A stretch of DNA of 64,000 nucleotides, taken from positions 175,759 to 239,758 of the forward strand of contig NZ_RHHP01000038.1 of assembly GCF_003710815.1 (NCBI RefSeq). Reading direction: 5' to 3'. Shown piece after piece: positions 23,645-30,171 of this stretch. The stretch is from Brevibacillus centrosporus (GTDB lineage: Bacteria > Bacillota > Bacilli > Brevibacillales > Brevibacillaceae). The number at the start of each line of letters is the position of its first letter. Position 1 is the stretch's first letter. Both the position numbers and the translations under genes were made by a program. The notes under the pieces were generated by a model. It made no database searches, had not been told where the DNA came from, and saw nothing but the letters and a program-made list of their open reading frames with translations.

Positions 23645-24505
23645 ATGAGACCGGAAACCATCCATCAAGTAAACGGTGTTGAAATATGTGCGCAGAGCTT
23701 TGGCGATCCGAAAGATCCAGCTGTCTTGCTGATTATGGGGGCCATGTGCTCGATGGTGTATTGGGATACCGCGTTTTGCGAACGATTGGCTGAGACGGGC
23801 CGCTACGTTATCCGTTTTGACAATCGGGATGTCGGGCGTTCTACTGTTTATGCTCCAGGGACAAAAAATTACTCGGTAGCGGATATGGCAAACGACGCGG
23901 TTGGCGTGCTTGATGCGTACCAGATTGAAAAGGCGCATCTCGTCGGGATGTCGCTGGGGGGAATGATCGCGCAGGTCATTGCTGTCTATTATCCGGAGCG
24001 CGTGCAGTCGATGACACTGATTGCTTCCGGCTTGTTTGGATCAGACAAAAATCATCGCAATCTCCCGCCGATGGACGAGAGTGTTCTTGCCTATCATGCA
24101 AAAGGGGCTTCGCTCGACTGGACAGATGAAAAGGCCGTTGCGGATTATTTGGTAGCAGGCTCAGCCATTTTGTGCGGTCCTGCCCACGTCTTTGAGGAAG
24201 AACGCGTTTACGCGCAAGTCACGGAGGAAATCAAGCGTGCCAACAACCTGCTTAGCATGTTCAATCACGCACAGCTGGTGGGAGATGACGCTTTTGAAGG
24301 GCGGCAATCCGAAATCAAAGCACCGACACTGGTGATCCACGGCACGCATGATACGATTCTGCCTTTTCCGCACGCAGAGGCGCTCGCAGCGGAGATTCCG
24401 GCCGCGACGCTATTGACGCTTGAAGGGACCGGTCATGAGATGCACAGCGATGATTGGGAAACGATCATCAAAGGTATTTACAGGCATACGAGCTCGGCAG
24501 AGTAA
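23645..24505 (+). CDS. Alpha/beta hydrolase, RdmC/EstT-like putative esterase
   Basis: A 286-residue alpha/beta hydrolase: oxyanion region LLIMGAM, FDNRDVGRST, nucleophile Ser103 in GMSLGG, Asp in HGTHDTILP, and His in EGTGHEMHS. The FDNRDVGRS signature is shared by methylesterases and lactone hydrolases acting on polyketides, such as RdmC, and by EstT-type macrolide esterases. On sequence alone the substrate is open. The leader peptide ending RLR and the attenuator in front argue for a drug-induced role in macrolide inactivation. The terminator at 24520 and the own promoter make it a single-gene unit. Enzyme class is firm; macrolide esterase is a hypothesis. Confidence 0.8.
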   Translation: MRPETIHQVNGVEICAQSFGDPKDPAVLLIMGAMCSMVYWDTAFCERLAETGRYVIRFDNRDVGRSTVYAPGTKNYSVADMANDAVGVLDAYQIEKAHLVGMSLGGMIAQVIAVYYPERVQSMTLIASGLFGSDKNHRNLPPMDESVLAYHAKGASLDWTDEKAVADYLVAGSAILCGPAHVFEEERVYAQVTEEIKRANNLLSMFNHAQLVGDDAFEGRQSEIKAPTLVIHGTHDTILPFPHAEALAAEIPAATLLTLEGTGHEMHSDDWETIIKGIYRHTSSAE

Positions 24506-24519
24506 GTGAGCATACAAAA

Positions 24520-24557
24520 GGGGTTGTGACCGGTTTGCGCCGATCGCAGCCCCTTTA
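24520..24557. terminator. Bidirectional terminator between convergent genes
   Basis: GGGGTTGTGACCGG pairs with the region ending GATCGCAGCCCC using some G-U pairs. Short T runs on both strands serve the hydrolase and the convergent Nim-like gene. Confidence 0.75.
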
Positions 24558-24570
24558 TTCATACAGCAGA

Positions 24571-25134
24571 CTACGACTGAGCGGGTTTTCCTGTATCGTC
24601 ACCCACTGTTCTACCTGGATAAAAAAGCTTTTCCTCCGGGACCGGACTTCCTTTTGCCGTCAAGCTGTCTGGCGTGATGCGGAAAACAGCCGTGACACTG
24701 CCCATCGAGGAACGGTATTTGAGAACATGCTGCAGGGAAAGCGGCTCTTTGTAGTAGCCAGGTACGTACTTGTCGAGCATCGCCTGCATGGCATCCCGCA
24801 TTTCCTCAGGCTCCTGCACACGCGCGATTGTTCCCGACAAAAAAACGCTCATATAGGCGGTATCGGTATGAGCAGGGATCGGGTCGGCGATGGTGCCGTA
24901 TTCCTCGGTTACGCTAAAACAAACACGGCTATTCGCGTCGATCATCTCGACCTTACGACCGGAGTCCGCCCCGTGAAAGTAAATCTGTCCATTCCACCAA
25001 CAGAAATTCAAGGGAACGATATACGGTTCATCTCCATTGGATAATCCGAGATTCCCTACTTTGGCATGAGACAGGAACGCATCGATTTGTGCTTGATCGG
25101 TTAGCGTTCGCTTTGAATAGCGAATGGGTATCAT
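24571..25134 (-). CDS. Pyridoxamine 5'-phosphate oxidase-like flavoprotein (NimA-type)
   Basis: A 187-residue split-barrel FMN protein: an N-terminal helix (QAQIDAFLSHAKVGNLGLS), a strand with EPYIVPLNFCWWNGQIYFHGA, and KVEMIDANSRVCFSV. This is the NimA/pyridoxamine oxidase-like layout in which a conserved His/Arg-Lys region contacts FMN phosphate. Nim proteins reduce nitroimidazoles in anaerobes; in aerobic bacilli the role is unknown. ATG 25134 has GGAGGG seven bases upstream, so the codons before it are leader. Confidence 0.85.
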   Translation of the reverse strand: MIPIRYSKRTLTDQAQIDAFLSHAKVGNLGLSNGDEPYIVPLNFCWWNGQIYFHGADSGRKVEMIDANSRVCFSVTEEYGTIADPIPAHTDTAYMSVFLSGTIARVQEPEEMRDAMQAMLDKYVPGYYKEPLSLQHVLKYRSSMGSVTAVFRITPDSLTAKGSPVPEEKLFYPGRTVGDDTGKPAQS

Positions 25135-25244
25135 GATAAATCCCTCCATCGGACAAGTTCCACGAGCAGTAGTAGCCTTAGCTTAGAGCTTTTTTGACTC
25201 GGTAAAAAGGGGCAGTTTTCCACAGAAGGGGCAGGTCAAAATAC

Positions 25245-25271
25245 AAAAAAGCCGCCCATGGAGAGGACGGC
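25245..25271 (-). terminator. Intrinsic terminator of the yfhP-like gene
   Basis: Minus strand: GCCGTCC and GGGCGGC form a stem with a 7-base loop, followed by six T. Confidence 0.9.
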
Positions 25272-25277
25272 GAGAGG

Positions 25278-26273
25278 TTATCCGAGCTGGCGATTGGGGT
25301 CCATTTTCTTGGTCAACTGATCTTCTCCGCGATGGATCCAGCCAACAAACGAATCCCGTATTTGCAAATCAAAGCCCAGGTAAACAACGGCGACGAACAT
25401 GTAGTGGCTTTTTCCCTGGAAGCGTGAACGATACCGCAGATCGATCCATTTGACCTCATAGCCGAAGGGGCGCTCTGTTGTCTCTACGTGCACATGATGG
25501 GTGAACGAGAGGAAGGACTGCACCTTGCGACTTTTTTTGGCTGCGGCGATTCGGTCGTTTTCGGGCTTGATCGAAAAGGTGTCGAGAATGATCACTTCAC
25601 CCGAGTGGATCTCGCCCACGTACCAATGATGCTCGGTCTTGGCAACGAAAGTCCAATTTGACCACGAAATCGTGGGAATGATCGTATAGGTGCCTGACTT
25701 GCCTATGCTTTGACGGACGAGCTCCGTCGTTCGCTTCTGTGCTTGGCATCGCCAGTAGTAGTACACGGCGATGATCACATAAATCCAAAGAAACAGCCTT
25801 CCCGGCTCAAGGCCTGCTGCCCATAGCATAAGGCCAACCAGATGCGCAGCAAAGATGAACGGGTCAAAAATAAAAATGGCGTTCAGAGCGACCCATTTGT
25901 CTCGAAACGGATACAACCCCTTGGTACCATAGGAATTGAACAAGTCGACGAAAACGTGTAAGCAGACCGCCAGAAAGATCCAGCCTAATAAATGGAGCCA
26001 CGAGGTTTGTGGCATGATGGTCTGAATAAGAGCAAATGTAGCCCCTGTCCAGAGAAACAGAGCTGGCACTGAATGCGATACGCCTCGATGGTTGCGAACA
26101 TAAGCTGCGGTGCCGCGTATACGGATCAAGCCGTCCAGATCAGGTGCTTGTGAGCCGATGACCGTGCCGATCATCACAGCTTCCGCGAGTCCTGGAGTCG
26201 ATGCTACGACAGGATCGAGATAGGCGAGACCTGCCAATCCGAAGCCCATAGCAAAATGTGTGGCGGTATCCAT
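25278..26273 (-). CDS. yfhP: Membrane-bound metal-dependent hydrolase, YfhP/YdjM-like
   Basis: A 331-residue polytopic protein of the YdjM/YfhP family. It has conserved metal-type motifs DTATHFAMG, GSQAPDLDGLIR and NHRGVSHSVPA, plus membrane helices between residues about 65 and 190, followed by a soluble C-terminal half. B. subtilis YfhP has the same length and also stands beside mutY (yfhQ), so synteny backs the name. The enzymatic substrate is unknown. An AGGAGGGG site is found upstream of ATG 26273. The gene is divergent from the small ORF and mutY. Confidence 0.87.
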   Translation of the reverse strand: MDTATHFAMGFGLAGLAYLDPVVASTPGLAEAVMIGTVIGSQAPDLDGLIRIRGTAAYVRNHRGVSHSVPALFLWTGATFALIQTIMPQTSWLHLLGWIFLAVCLHVFVDLFNSYGTKGLYPFRDKWVALNAIFIFDPFIFAAHLVGLMLWAAGLEPGRLFLWIYVIIAVYYYWRCQAQKRTTELVRQSIGKSGTYTIIPTISWSNWTFVAKTEHHWYVGEIHSGEVIILDTFSIKPENDRIAAAKKSRKVQSFLSFTHHVHVETTERPFGYEVKWIDLRYRSRFQGKSHYMFVAVVYLGFDLQIRDSFVGWIHRGEDQLTKKMDPNRQLG

Positions 26274-26438
26274 GGAATCGGCGTACCCCTCCTTTCCTCC
26301 CTGTTGTATTTATTATGGTTTATTATAGCGTGGAGAGCAGGAGAATTCCCGCCTCATTTGAAAAAAATTGTGATCTTGTTCGGTTTTCCACAAACAAGTA
26401 TGATGAGGAAGATTGACCTCGAAGGGGAGGACAAAGTG

Positions 26439-26726
26439 ATGCTGACTGTGTTTATCGAATATAAGCTGGACCCTGCCAAGCGACAGGATGCGCTCATATT
26501 GCTCGAAGGAATGGCTGAAAAGCTGTCCGCGATGGGAGCCGCTTCATACTCCTGTTTGGAAGGGATCGATCAGCCAGGCTTGTTCGTCGAAATGTTTGAA
26601 GTCGAAGAAGTCGAGCAGTACGAGAAAATCAAGGCATGGCGTTTGGCAGATGAAGCTTTTTGTGCCTGTGTGTCAGGCGGTGCTGCCAAGCTGAACGTCT
26701 GGGCGTTCCGTGCCGTGAAGCGATAA
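26439..26726 (+). CDS. Hypothetical 95-residue protein upstream of mutY
   Basis: I do not recognise it with certainty. The small alpha/beta sequence (MLTVFIEYKLDPAKRQD at the start, GLFVEMFEVEEVEQYEKIK in the middle) looks like a ferredoxin-like monooxygenase or NIPSNAP-type fold. ATG 26439 follows GGGGAGG at good spacing; the open frame extends upstream but into the promoter area of the divergent yfhP. mutY starts 24 bases later, so the two are likely co-transcribed. Confidence 0.7.
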   Translation: MLTVFIEYKLDPAKRQDALILLEGMAEKLSAMGAASYSCLEGIDQPGLFVEMFEVEEVEQYEKIKAWRLADEAFCACVSGGAAKLNVWAFRAVKR

Positions 26727-26750
26727 CGAAAAGGAGCAAACGTACAAAAG

Positions 26751-27875
26751 ATGGCTGGAAAGAAAACAAAAGAACTGACTTATACATTGCCAGAAGAATT
26801 TCATGTCTTTGGTTTCTCATCCGATTTGCTGGCTTGGTACGATTCGCAAAAGCGGGATCTGCCATGGCGGATCAACCGAGACCCTTACCGCGTGTGGGTA
26901 TCGGAAATCATGCTGCAGCAAACGCGCGTAGAAACCGTTAAACCTTATTATGCGAATTTCATGGAGAAATTCCCGACGATCGGCGCATTGGCAGAAGCTC
27001 CCGAAGACGAAGTGCTAAAAGCGTGGGAAGGACTTGGCTATTACTCGCGGGCACGCAACCTGCAGACAGCAGCACGCGAGGTTCAGGCGCGCTACGGTGG
27101 AGTGGTACCCGACTCGCCGGAGGAAATCGCCACACTAAAAGGAGTAGGACCTTATACAGCCGGGGCGATTTTGAGCATTGCTTATGAAAAAGCAGAGCCT
27201 GCTGTCGATGGCAACGTGATGCGTGTTTTCTCTCGCTTGCTGTATTTGACAGATGATATTGCCAAACCGGCGACACGGATCAAAATCGAGCATCTCGTTC
27301 GTCAGGTGATTCCGCATGGACGAGCCGGCGATTTCAATCAGGCGCTGATGGAGCTGGGCGCGATGGTCTGTGTGCCGCGCACGCCGCAATGCCTGACCTG
27401 TCCGGTTTTTGATTATTGCATGGCTCGTCAGGAGGGGGTACAGGAAGACCTCCCGATCAAAGGAAAAGCGAAGCCGCCGCGTCCGATTCATCTCCAGGTA
27501 GGTGTCATCATGAAAGAAGGGAAAGTCTTGATCAACAAGAGACCGGAAACCGGACTTTTGGCTGGCATGTGGGAGTTCCCGATGGTGGAGACTGACGTAG
27601 AGCGTGACGCTGCCAAGCAGGAAGTATTGGCAAACGGGATTCGCGAGCGCTTCGGCATCGATATCGAAGTGATCGATATGCTGGGAGACGTTCAGCATAC
27701 CTTTTCCCACTTGCAATGGAATATGCAAGTGAGGTCCTGTGACTGGATCGATGGTGAGGAATTGCCGCCTCATGCCCGATTTGTGGAGATCGATGAACTG
27801 GATACCTATACTTTTCCTGGGGCCCATCACAAAATTCGCGATTTAATGCAAAAACGAAATGAGTCTGCCAGATAA
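26751..27875 (+). CDS. mutY: A/G-specific adenine DNA glycosylase
   Basis: A 374-residue DNA repair enzyme that removes adenine mispaired with 8-oxoguanine. It has the helix-hairpin-helix LKGVGPYTAGAI with catalytic Asp in EPAVDGNV, the 4Fe-4S motif C-x6-C-x2-C-x5-C (CVPRTPQCLTCPVFDYC), and a C-terminal NUDIX-like domain (about 245-365) that recognises oxidised guanine. The nearest ribosome site (AAGGAG, 26731-26736) lies 14 bases before the ATG, a little far. Adjacent yfhP matches B. subtilis gene order. Confidence 0.96.
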   Translation: MAGKKTKELTYTLPEEFHVFGFSSDLLAWYDSQKRDLPWRINRDPYRVWVSEIMLQQTRVETVKPYYANFMEKFPTIGALAEAPEDEVLKAWEGLGYYSRARNLQTAAREVQARYGGVVPDSPEEIATLKGVGPYTAGAILSIAYEKAEPAVDGNVMRVFSRLLYLTDDIAKPATRIKIEHLVRQVIPHGRAGDFNQALMELGAMVCVPRTPQCLTCPVFDYCMARQEGVQEDLPIKGKAKPPRPIHLQVGVIMKEGKVLINKRPETGLLAGMWEFPMVETDVERDAAKQEVLANGIRERFGIDIEVIDMLGDVQHTFSHLQWNMQVRSCDWIDGEELPPHARFVEIDELDTYTFPGAHHKIRDLMQKRNESAR

Positions 27876-27881
27876 ACAAAA

Positions 27882-27904
27882 GCCCTGCTTCTTTGCAGGG
27901 CTTT
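27882..27904 (+). terminator. Intrinsic terminator of mutY
   Basis: GCCCTGC (27882-27888) and GCAGGGC (27895-27901) form a perfect stem with a 6-base loop; the T tract is short. Confidence 0.75.
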
Positions 27905-27906
27905 CT

Positions 27907-27981
27907 TGTACAGTAAGAATTTATAAGATTCTTAGCCAGTATAAGTGCAACTAAGGCTCCACCGCAAAGCTTGGCGGAGCC
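27907..27981. repeat. Dispersed repeat, copy B
   Basis: The element starts TTGTACAGTAAGAATT and continues to ...AGTGCAACTAAGGCTCC. It holds two inverted repeats: AAGAATttataagATTCTT and GGCTCCACC...GGCGGAGCC. It is highly similar to copy C at 52783, and copy A at 11587 is a degenerate relative. It begins directly at the end of the mutY terminator. No protein-coding content is seen from 27876 to 28018. Confidence 0.85.
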
Positions 27982-28018
27982 AAGTTTTCTAACGTAGGCT
28001 AAGTTCAATTGTTGTCTA

Positions 28019-28183
28019 TTAACGAAACCAAAATTCCGGATACTGCGCTGCGATTTGACGCTTGCGCTCTTCCATTTCAGCGATAGCAAGATCCCGTTTG
28101 CATCTTGCTTCACGTTGTGCGGGCGTTAATTGCCGCTTTTCGAATTTGATCGTGATGGTGAAAAAAATCATTGGAATGTACAC
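28019..28183 (-). CDS. YrzI-like small protein (54 aa)
   Basis: A 54-residue peptide starting at GTG 28183 behind GGGAGGG. The N-terminus (PMIFFTITIKFEKRQL) is a short hydrophobic stretch followed by a charged helix rich in Arg, Glu and Lys, the pattern of the YrzI family of small bacillar proteins. A similar 48-residue gene lies 140 bases upstream on the same strand, with a 21-codon ORF between. B. subtilis YrzI-type peptides are toxic when overexpressed. Function here is inferred from resemblance and layout. Confidence 0.7.
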   Translation of the reverse strand: MYIPMIFFTITIKFEKRQLTPAQREARCKRDLAIAEMEERKRQIAAQYPEFWFR

Positions 28184-28217
28184 TCTATATCCCTCCCATC
28201 CCAAAGGAATTGGTCAG

Positions 28218-28283
28218 TCAGCCGCCGTCTATCGATTTGACTCCTGTAAACCTCATCACCTGACGCTTTTTTCTGCTTTTCAT
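28218..28283 (-). CDS. 21-residue micro-ORF between two YrzI-like genes
   Basis: ATG 28283 to TGA 28218 encodes a 21-residue basic peptide (MKSRKKRQVMRFTGVKSIDG plus Gly). A strong AGGAGG stands nine bases before the ATG. In B. subtilis the yrzI operon also carries a very short ORF (S1025) between YrzI-like genes, which is where the ribosome-associated nuclease Rae1 cuts. Sequence similarity to S1025 is not claimed. Confidence 0.55.
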   Translation of the reverse strand: MKSRKKRQVMRFTGVKSIDGG

Positions 28284-28319
28284 AAAAACATCCCTCCTGA
28301 ATGATTTTTTTACGTGGCA

Positions 28320-28466
28320 TTAGATGCGGCTGAGCAGTTGTGCAGCTTCGTATGCGTGAGCTTCCGCGCGCTTTTCCAAATAGCGGGAGCGTTCGCCTTC
28401 AACCATGCGTTCTACAGCAGAAGAACGTTCAATTTTGATCGTGAAGAAAAGAAAGTTGAGTACCAT
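28320..28466 (-). CDS. YrzI-like small protein (48 aa)
   Basis: ATG 28466 to TAA 28320 encodes a 48-residue peptide with an N-terminal hydrophobic segment MVLNFLFFTIKIE and a charged helix (RMVEGERSRYLEKRAEAHAY). The ribosome site AGGAGGTGATT is almost a perfect complement to the 16S tail. Size and layout fit the YrzI family, and the next two tiny genes on the strand continue the cluster. Confidence 0.75.
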   Translation of the reverse strand: MVLNFLFFTIKIERSSAVERMVEGERSRYLEKRAEAHAYEAAQLLSRI

Positions 28467-28526
28467 ATTGAATCACCTCCTCTCAAGGTAGATTTTAGAA
28501 AAAAATGGATGTTGCTTGACACAGAA

Positions 28527-28613
28527 AAGACCGCGGACGACGGCCTGCGGTCTGGAAACAGCTCTCCCAAAAGGAAAGACCACAAGCGACAACGCCTGCG
28601 GTCTGGTATTTAA
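28527..28613 (-). terminator. Two tandem terminator-like hairpins
   Basis: On the minus strand, AGACCGCAGGCG pairs with CGCTTGTGGTCT (12 bp with G-U pairs), followed by TTTCCTTTT. A second hairpin with stem AGACCGC/GCGGTCT and TTTTCTG follows. Both share CCAGACCGCAGGC, so one is likely a duplicate of the other. They separate the 31-codon gene from the YrzI-like genes. Confidence 0.7.
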
Positions 28614-28645
28614 CGAATAGTCATTGGTAAAGACACGAATGACAA

Positions 28646-28741
28646 CTACAATTCGTTTTTCCAGGAGGCGTTGCGATATTCAGTTGTAGTAACCATAAGA
28701 CGATCCGCATAAGTGAGGTGGTTCATAACGACAGTCATCAT
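28646..28741 (-). CDS. Hypothetical 31-residue peptide
   Basis: ATG 28741 to TAG 28646 encodes 31 residues beginning MMTVVMNHLTYADRLMV. AAAGGAGG stands eight bases upstream. I do not recognise it. A promoter-like pair TTTACA, 17 bases, TATTCT is present upstream on the same strand, and tandem terminators follow, so it looks like a complete tiny transcription unit. Confidence 0.6.
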   Translation of the reverse strand: MMTVVMNHLTYADRLMVTTTEYRNASWKNEL

Positions 28742-28795
28742 TTTGTTGCAGCCTCCTTTCTTTCGAGTAGTTGTAAAATCTTACTCTTAGAATAT

Positions 28796-28810
28796 GGGAA
28801 TTTTTTCCCC
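28796..28810 (-). promoter_or_regulatory. Promoter of the 31-residue gene with palindromic spacer
   Basis: On the minus strand TTTACA and TATTCT are 17 bases apart, and the spacer holds GGGGAAAAAATTCCC, whose GGGAA/TTCCC arms are inverted. This looks like an operator inside a promoter. From here to 29114 I see no gene, only the promoter area of the acetyltransferase. Confidence 0.45.
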
Positions 28811-29114
28811 GTGTAAAGCACTTTTTACCCAAGTTCAAAAAGAAAATATATTCTGATAATTATCTTGCGAATTGCTGACAAAGCCCACTGTTCATGGTGC
28901 GGCCTGGACAAGTCTGCAGGATGCCCATTCATCGAAAGTGGACAGCGGATCTGAACCAAAAATCTTCCGTGCGCGAAGCGGGTAGCGCAAGAGAGAGGGG
29001 AGTTGTATAATTAATTTCTAACCGATTTTGCAGGTGATCTGAGTATGTCACGTGCAAGACAAACTTGTGTAAGTGGTGTACAATAGTAGAAGAAGGCAAC
29101 GAAGGAGGCAACGT

Positions 29115-29528
29115 ATGCTGATTCGTCCGTTTCGACTCGGTGACTATTCGGCTATAACTAGCATCTGGCAGGAAACCGGTTTGGACCAATCGGACACGGA
29201 GTCGTTGAACGATTTGGCCCAACAATTGGCATGGGACAGCGATTTAGTGATGGTTGCAGAAAAGGAAGGCAAAGTCATAGGGGTCGTGGTTGGCACCATC
29301 GATGGGGCTCGCGCCTATTTTTACAGACTTGCCGTTTTACCAAGTGAACAAGGAACAGGCATAGGCAGACAGCTGGTGGAAGCAATCGAGAAGCGGTTCA
29401 AGCAACGAGGCGTAAATCGCGTACTGATCATGGTGAATCAGGATAACCCAGAAGTTCTGCCCTTTTACCATTCGCTTGGCTATGAAATGCAAAAATATGT
29501 TACACTTTCCAAAAAGCTCTCTTCTTAA
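29115..29528 (+). CDS. GNAT family N-acetyltransferase (137 aa)
   Basis: A single GNAT domain: MLIRPFRLGDYSAI at the N-terminus, and the acetyl-CoA-binding motif A in YRLAVLPSEQGTGIGRQLVEAI (Q/R-x-x-G-x-G/A). The late strand and helix are PEVLPFYHSLGYE. ATG 29115 follows GAAGGAGG; the upstream in-frame codons have no ribosome site. The substrate cannot be named. The ygaC-like gene follows after 48 bases. Confidence 0.9.
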   Translation: MLIRPFRLGDYSAITSIWQETGLDQSDTESLNDLAQQLAWDSDLVMVAEKEGKVIGVVVGTIDGARAYFYRLAVLPSEQGTGIGRQLVEAIEKRFKQRGVNRVLIMVNQDNPEVLPFYHSLGYEMQKYVTLSKKLSS

Positions 29529-29576
29529 AGGAGGCTTGTCCCCATTCAGATAGAGAAGAGAAGAAAGGGGAGAGTC

Positions 29577-30113
29577 ATGTCGCCGACTCCAGGCTCCAAC
29601 ATCCGCATTGAAAGTTATAAACATGACCATTCGTTGCACCGCATATGGGACAAATCTACGTTGATTCATACCAGTGATGCGGTCGTGATTGGGGGAAATG
29701 ATCGAGTCAAGGTGACAGAGGCAGACGGGCGGGAATGGCGTACGCGCGAACCGGCTATTTGTACATTTGGTCGAGGTCAGTGGTTCAATACCATTGCCAT
29801 GATTCGTGATGACGGCATTTATTATTACTGCAACATAGGTTCGCCATTCAGTATGAAGGGGCAACTGCTGAGTTACATAGACTACGATCTGGACGTAAAA
29901 GTCTATCCCGACATGACGTATTCCATTTTAGACGAAGAGGAATTCCTTTTGCATAGCAAGCAGATGAATTATCCTCCGATTGTGGTGGAACAGGTACAGA
30001 CTGCTTTGCGGGAAGTGCTTGATTGGGTTCGTGCACGCCGAGGACCTTTTCAGAGTGGCTTTGTCCAACGTTGGTACGAGCGTTATCTTTTAGTAAGAGA
30101 TGATGAGGAATAA
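29577..30113 (+). CDS. ygaC: DUF402 nucleoside tri-/diphosphatase family protein YgaC
   Basis: A 178-residue DUF402 protein of the Ntdp/YgaC family. Key features are the N-terminal IESYKHDHSLHRIW, the metal-site strand YYYCNIGSPF, YIDYDLDVKVYPD with the conserved acidic residues, and DEEEF. Characterised relatives hydrolyse nucleoside tri- and diphosphates with Mn or Mg. B. subtilis ygaC is followed by ygaD, exactly as here. ATG 29577 is preceded by AAGGGGAG. Confidence 0.9.
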   Translation: MSPTPGSNIRIESYKHDHSLHRIWDKSTLIHTSDAVVIGGNDRVKVTEADGREWRTREPAICTFGRGQWFNTIAMIRDDGIYYYCNIGSPFSMKGQLLSYIDYDLDVKVYPDMTYSILDEEEFLLHSKQMNYPPIVVEQVQTALREVLDWVRARRGPFQSGFVQRWYERYLLVRDDEE

Positions 30114-30171
30114 TCCCTTTCCCGTAAAGCCGGGGGAGGGATTTCCTTGTTTGCAAAGGAGCGTGTAGCGA

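Noticed and set aside
28865..28954. 29-codon ORF containing CSWCG and GCP, zinc-finger-like
   Set aside because: It starts with TTG without any Shine-Dalgarno and lies in a promoter area; the Cys pattern is too short to trust.
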